Below, one piece after another: positions 5,986 through 8,398 of a DNA stretch of 8,398 nt. Both the position numbers and the translations under genes were made by a program. Below the pieces are notes generated by a model. It saw only the letters and a program-made list of their open reading frames with translations. It was not told the DNA's origin and made no database searches. The first letter of the stretch is position 1, and each line of letters opens with the position of its first letter. The DNA comes from Thermococcales archaeon 44_46 (lineage in GTDB: Archaea; Methanobacteriota_B; Thermococci; Thermococcales; Thermococcaceae), in contig LGET01000062.1 of assembly GCA_001507935.1 (NCBI GenBank), forward strand, positions 1 to 8,398, written 5' to 3'.

Positions 5986-7107
5986 ATGTTGAAACTAATT
6001 GAAAACGCGATAGAAAGAACCTCCGCCGAGGCAAATGCTCCAGTTGAAGTACAAGCCCCATCTTCTGACATTGATGAGGAGCTTAAGAAAATACTAGAAC
6101 AAGTGCAGGCAAAGATATATGTCATCGGTGTCGGTGGTGCGGGCTGTAACACCGTTAATAGAATGATGGAAGTTGGAATTCAAGGTGCCAAAATAATTGC
6201 TGTTAACACTGATGCTCAGGATCTTTTAAAGGTAAGGGCTCACAAAAAGATACTTATTGGTAAAGAGCTTACAAGGGGGCTTGGTGCTGGAAACAATCCA
6301 AAAGTTGGTGAAGAAGCAGCGAAGGAAAGCGAGAGAGAAATAAGGGAGGCCCTTGAAGGAGCTGACATGGTCTTCATAACATGCGGTCTTGGAGGGGGAA
6401 CTGGAACTGGTGCCGCTCCAATAGTTGCGGAGCTAGCAAAGAAAATGGGGGCGCTAACAGTTTCTGTAGTAACGCTTCCGTTTACTGTTGAGGGAATAAG
6501 GAGAATTAAAAACGCTGAATACGGTCTTGAGAGGCTTAGAAAGAACAGCGACACTGTTATCGTTATTCCGAATGACAAGCTCATGGAAGTTGCACCCCAG
6601 TTACCAATTCACATGGCATTCAAAGTTTCAGATGAGATTCTCGTCCAGGCTGTTAAGGGCATTACAGAACTGATTACAAAGCCAGGTCTGGTTAACCTCG
6701 ACTTTGCCGATGTAAAGGCAGTTATGAAAGACGGCGGCATTGCCATGATTGGTATTGGGGAAAGTGACAGCGAAAAGAGAGCTTTAGAGGCAGCAACACA
6801 GGCATTGAACAGCCCATTACTTGATGTGGACATAAGCGGCGCTAAGGGGGCATTAATAAGCATTGCAGGAAGCGACGTTAAACTCGAAGAGGCACAGCAG
6901 ATAATTGAGCTCGTTACAAGCAAGCTTGATCCAGAGGCTCAAGTGATATGGGGAATACAGCTTGATCCAGAGCTTGAAAAGACAATTAGAGTAATGGTCG
7001 TTGTGACTGGAGTTAGCTCTCCTTATGCAGTAGTTGAGGAATCCGAAAGCCCATATTCCCCGGATGAAGAAAAGAAAGTCATCAAGCTCGACTTAACCGA
7101 GCTTTAA
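5986..7107 (+). CDS. ftsZ: Cell division GTPase FtsZ (archaeal FtsZ1)
   Basis: FtsZ is a tubulin homologue that polymerises with GTP into the division ring under the membrane. The 373 residues show an acidic N-terminal extension of about 42 residues, then [10 protein letters not shown] (46-55) opening the GTPase fold, VNTDAQ (73-78), the tubulin signature GGGTGTG (136-142), and the T7 synergy loop NLDFADV (237-243) with both aspartates needed for hydrolysis in the next subunit. A short charged tail ends in VIKLDLTEL, the likely peptide for partners such as SepF. The start is the ATG at 5986 with GGGAGGGTG at 5972-5979; an in-frame GTG at 5941 lacks a ribosome site and lies before the predicted transcription start. 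Thermococcales carry more than one FtsZ/CetZ paralogue, and sequence plus neighbourhood point to FtsZ1. A U-rich tract follows, separating it from secE. All key residues are present. Confidence 0.97.
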   Translation: MLKLIENAIERTSAEANAPVEVQAPSSDIDEELKKILEQVQAKIYVIGVGGAGCNTVNRMMEVGIQGAKIIAVNTDAQDLLKVRAHKKILIGKELTRGLGAGNNPKVGEEAAKESEREIREALEGADMVFITCGLGGGTGTGAAPIVAELAKKMGALTVSVVTLPFTVEGIRRIKNAEYGLERLRKNSDTVIVIPNDKLMEVAPQLPIHMAFKVSDEILVQAVKGITELITKPGLVNLDFADVKAVMKDGGIAMIGIGESDSEKRALEAATQALNSPLLDVDISGAKGALISIAGSDVKLEEAQQIIELVTSKLDPEAQVIWGIQLDPELEKTIRVMVVVTGVSSPYAVVEESESPYSPDEEKKVIKLDLTEL

Positions 7108-7111
7108 AAAA

Positions 7112-7139
7112 TTTTGTTTTAATTTCTCTAGCTTTTTGT
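7112..7139 (+). terminator. U-tract terminator after ftsZ
   Basis: Four T-runs, TTTT, TTTT, TTT and TTTTT, are spread over 7112-7137 just after the ftsZ stop, with no strong hairpin. This fits oligo-U termination in archaea and precedes the new promoter of the secE group. Confidence 0.55.
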
Positions 7140-7150
7140 TCTCCCTTAAC

Positions 7151-7191
7151 TTTATAAATAAACTGAGAGGATATAAGCATAACTTTTAAAT
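7151..7191 (+). promoter_or_regulatory. Two TATA-like boxes ahead of secE
   Basis: TTTATAAA at 7151-7158 and CTTTTAAAT at 7183-7191 are both good TATA-like elements, 33 bp apart. Initiation from the second, near 7215, gives a leader of about 20 nt with the GAGGGGTG ribosome site (7222-7229). Initiation from the first, near 7182, gives about 55 nt. The secE-spt5-rpl11 group therefore has its own promoter region, possibly a tandem one. Confidence 0.5.
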
Positions 7192-7235
7192 AGTCGGGGA
7201 ATAGTCAAGTCTGAGAGTCGTGAGGGGTGTTAAAA

Positions 7236-7427
7236 ATGGCAGAGAGCTACACAGAAAAGTTTAAAAACTTCATATCTGAGTCGAAGAGAGTTTTCCTTGT
7301 GACCAAAAAGCCCAGCTGGAAGGAATACAAGCTCGCTGCTAAGATAACGGGCATTGGGATTATTTTAATAGGCCTTATCGGTATGCTTATCCACATTATT
7401 GGTGCATTAATAGAAGGTGGAGCATAA
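7236..7427 (+). CDS. secE: Protein translocase subunit SecE (Sec61 gamma)
   Basis: SecE is the small clamp subunit of the SecYE-beta translocon, holding the two halves of SecY together at the membrane. The 63 residues have the archaeal/eukaryotic form: an amphipathic N-terminal helix along the membrane face, the conserved KKPSWKEY turn (24-31), and one transmembrane helix (about 37-58) ending in EGGA. The start is the ATG at 7236 with GAGGGGTG just upstream; a GTG three codons earlier falls inside that ribosome site and is rejected. It is followed after 17 bp by spt5, an order conserved in euryarchaea (ftsZ-secE-nusG/spt5-rpl11), so co-transcription is likely. Length is normal. Confidence 0.95.
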   Translation: MAESYTEKFKNFISESKRVFLVTKKPSWKEYKLAAKITGIGIILIGLIGMLIHIIGALIEGGA

Positions 7428-7444
7428 CTCCCTTGGTGATAGAG

Positions 7445-7900
7445 ATGGAATCGAAGATATTTGCAGTAAGGGTAACAGTTGGACAGGAAGAGAACACTGC
7501 CAAGCTCATTTACAGTAAGGCAAAGACCTACAACCTGCCTATTAGGGCAATTTTAGCTCCTTCCAAGGTTAGAGGATACATCTTTGTTGAAGCTGCAGAG
7601 AAAGCAGCGGTGGATGAGGCAATCAGGGGCATCAGGCATGCAAAAGGAACCCTACCTGGTGAGATAGCCTTTAGCGAGATAGAGCACTTCCTTGAAGAGA
7701 AACCCGCAGTTAGCGGATTTGAACCTGGAGATATTGTCGAGCTTATTGCCGGTCCGTTTAAGGGAGAAAAGGCTAAGGTTGTCAGAGTTGATGAAGCAAA
7801 AGATGAGATTGTTGTTGAGCTCATCGGAGCTATAGTACCAATCCCCGTTACAGTTAGAGGGGAATACGTTAGGCTTATAAGCAAACGCTCAGAGGAGTAG
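7445..7900 (+). CDS. spt5: Transcription elongation factor Spt5 (archaeal NusG)
   Basis: Spt5 binds the RNA polymerase clamp, with Spt4, over the DNA channel to promote processive elongation, and can link transcription to translation. The 151 residues contain an NGN domain (about 3-84; [12 protein letters not shown] start and [13 protein letters not shown] core) and one KOW domain (about 93-145; [17 protein letters not shown] marks its start). This is the usual archaeal two-domain layout, without the extra KOW repeats of eukaryotic Spt5. The start is the ATG at 7445, with GGTGAT at 7435-7440; a TTG at 7433 overlaps that site and is rejected. It lies between secE and rpl11 in a conserved cluster; its stop is 13 bp before the rpl11 ATG. 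Complete, with no odd features. Confidence 0.96.
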   Translation: MESKIFAVRVTVGQEENTAKLIYSKAKTYNLPIRAILAPSKVRGYIFVEAAEKAAVDEAIRGIRHAKGTLPGEIAFSEIEHFLEEKPAVSGFEPGDIVELIAGPFKGEKAKVVRVDEAKDEIVVELIGAIVPIPVTVRGEYVRLISKRSEE

Positions 7901-7913
7901 AGGGGTGAAGAGA

Positions 7914-8398
7914 ATGGCAAAAAAGCAAATTGTTGAAGTGTTGGTTGAAGGTGGTAAAGCTACTCCTGGTCCTCCATTGGGTCCAGCAATTGGTCCACTA
8001 GGATTGAACGTTAAGCAAGTAGTTGATAGGATAAACGAAGCGACAAAGGATTTTGCGGGAATGCAGGTTCCAGTTAAGATCATTGTAGATCCAGTGACGA
8101 GACAATTTGAGATTGAGGTTGGTACTCCTCCAGTAAGCCAGCTTATAAAGAAGGAGCTTGGCCTTGAGAAAGGCTCAAGCGAGCCAACAAGAAACATTGT
8201 GGGAGATTTAACAATGGAACAGGTTATCAAGATAGCAAAGGCAAAGAAGCAGCAAATGCTTGCAGCTGATCTAAAAGCTGCTGCCAAAGAAGTCATAGGA
8301 ACGGCACTGAGCATGGGAGTTACCGTAGAAGGTAAAGACCCAAGAGAAGTGCAGAAGGAAATCGACGAAGGAGTTTATGATGAAGTGTTTGCAAAGGC
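7914..8398 (+). CDS. rpl11: Ribosomal protein uL11, 3' end cut by the window
   Basis: uL11 binds the GTPase-associated region of 23S rRNA at the base of the ribosomal stalk and helps translation factors act. From the ATG at 7914, with AGGGGTGA at 7901-7908, 161 codons are visible before the window edge; the family is about 165 residues in archaea, so only a few residues are missing. Seen: the proline/glycine-rich [18 protein letters not shown] stretch (16-33) typical of the N-terminal domain, a [14 protein letters not shown] linker region (70-83), and a C-terminal RNA-binding domain (about 84-150, with NIVGDLT and [15 protein letters not shown]). It continues the secE-spt5 unit; uL1, uL10 and P1/L12 would be expected next, outside this window. 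Confidence 0.97.
   Translation, partial: MAKKQIVEVLVEGGKATPGPPLGPAIGPLGLNVKQVVDRINEATKDFAGMQVPVKIIVDPVTRQFEIEVGTPPVSQLIKKELGLEKGSSEPTRNIVGDLTMEQVIKIAKAKKQQMLAADLKAAAKEVIGTALSMGVTVEGKDPREVQKEIDEGVYDEVFAK

Noticed and set aside
6240..6923. Long - strand frames opposite ftsZ, rich in Ser and Pro.
   Set aside because: Typical antisense shadows of a well-coded gene; no promoters or ribosome sites.

Overview
The window reads as chromosomal DNA from a hyperthermophilic euryarchaeon of the order Thermococcales, most likely a lower-GC Thermococcus. The grounds are the protein content (archaeal FtsZ1, SecE, Spt5, uL11 and the archaeal-type D-aminoacyl-tRNA deacylase DtdA), GGAGG/GGTGAT-type ribosome binding sites, TATA-like promoter boxes and U-tract terminators. 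The genus is inferred from remembered protein similarity; no search was run.

Layout. (1) 1-594, + strand: 3' part of a sugar isomerase of the fucose/arabinose isomerase-like fold, followed by a T-rich terminator. (2) 661-997, + strand: a two-gene unit of very small membrane proteins. The first is a 49-residue protein with one hydrophobic helix. The second is a 60-residue prepilin-like protein with a class III (QxxxExxxL-type) signal motif. (3) 4721-987, - strand: a tightly overlapping three-gene TAXI-type TRAP transporter operon: lipoprotein solute-binding protein, DUF1850 protein, then fused DctQ-DctM permease. Its last codons overlap the end of the prepilin-like gene by 11 bp, and each gene's terminator-like signal lies in the other's coding end. 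(4) 4722-5033: divergent intergenic region with promoter candidates for both sides and a 30-bp inverted repeat (TGTACAT-N16-ATGTACA) that looks like an operator for the TRAP operon. (5) 5034-5852, + strand: dtdA. (6) 5986 to the right edge, + strand: ftsZ with its own promoter, then a separate promoter and the secE-spt5-rpl11 cluster. rpl11 is cut by the window edge.

How the parts relate. The right half is core information processing and cell division: proofreading of D-aminoacyl-tRNA, the Z-ring GTPase, the translocon gamma subunit, a transcription elongation factor and a ribosomal stalk-base protein, in an order I recognise as conserved in euryarchaea. The left half is accessory: a solute importer of unknown substrate, a small pilin-like pair and an isomerase-family protein. 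I see no CRISPR array, insertion sequence, rRNA or tRNA gene. The items most worth a second look are the headless pilin with its small membrane partner, the apparent extra hydrophobic block inside the TRAP permease (possibly a duplicated helical hairpin), and the palindromic candidate operator.
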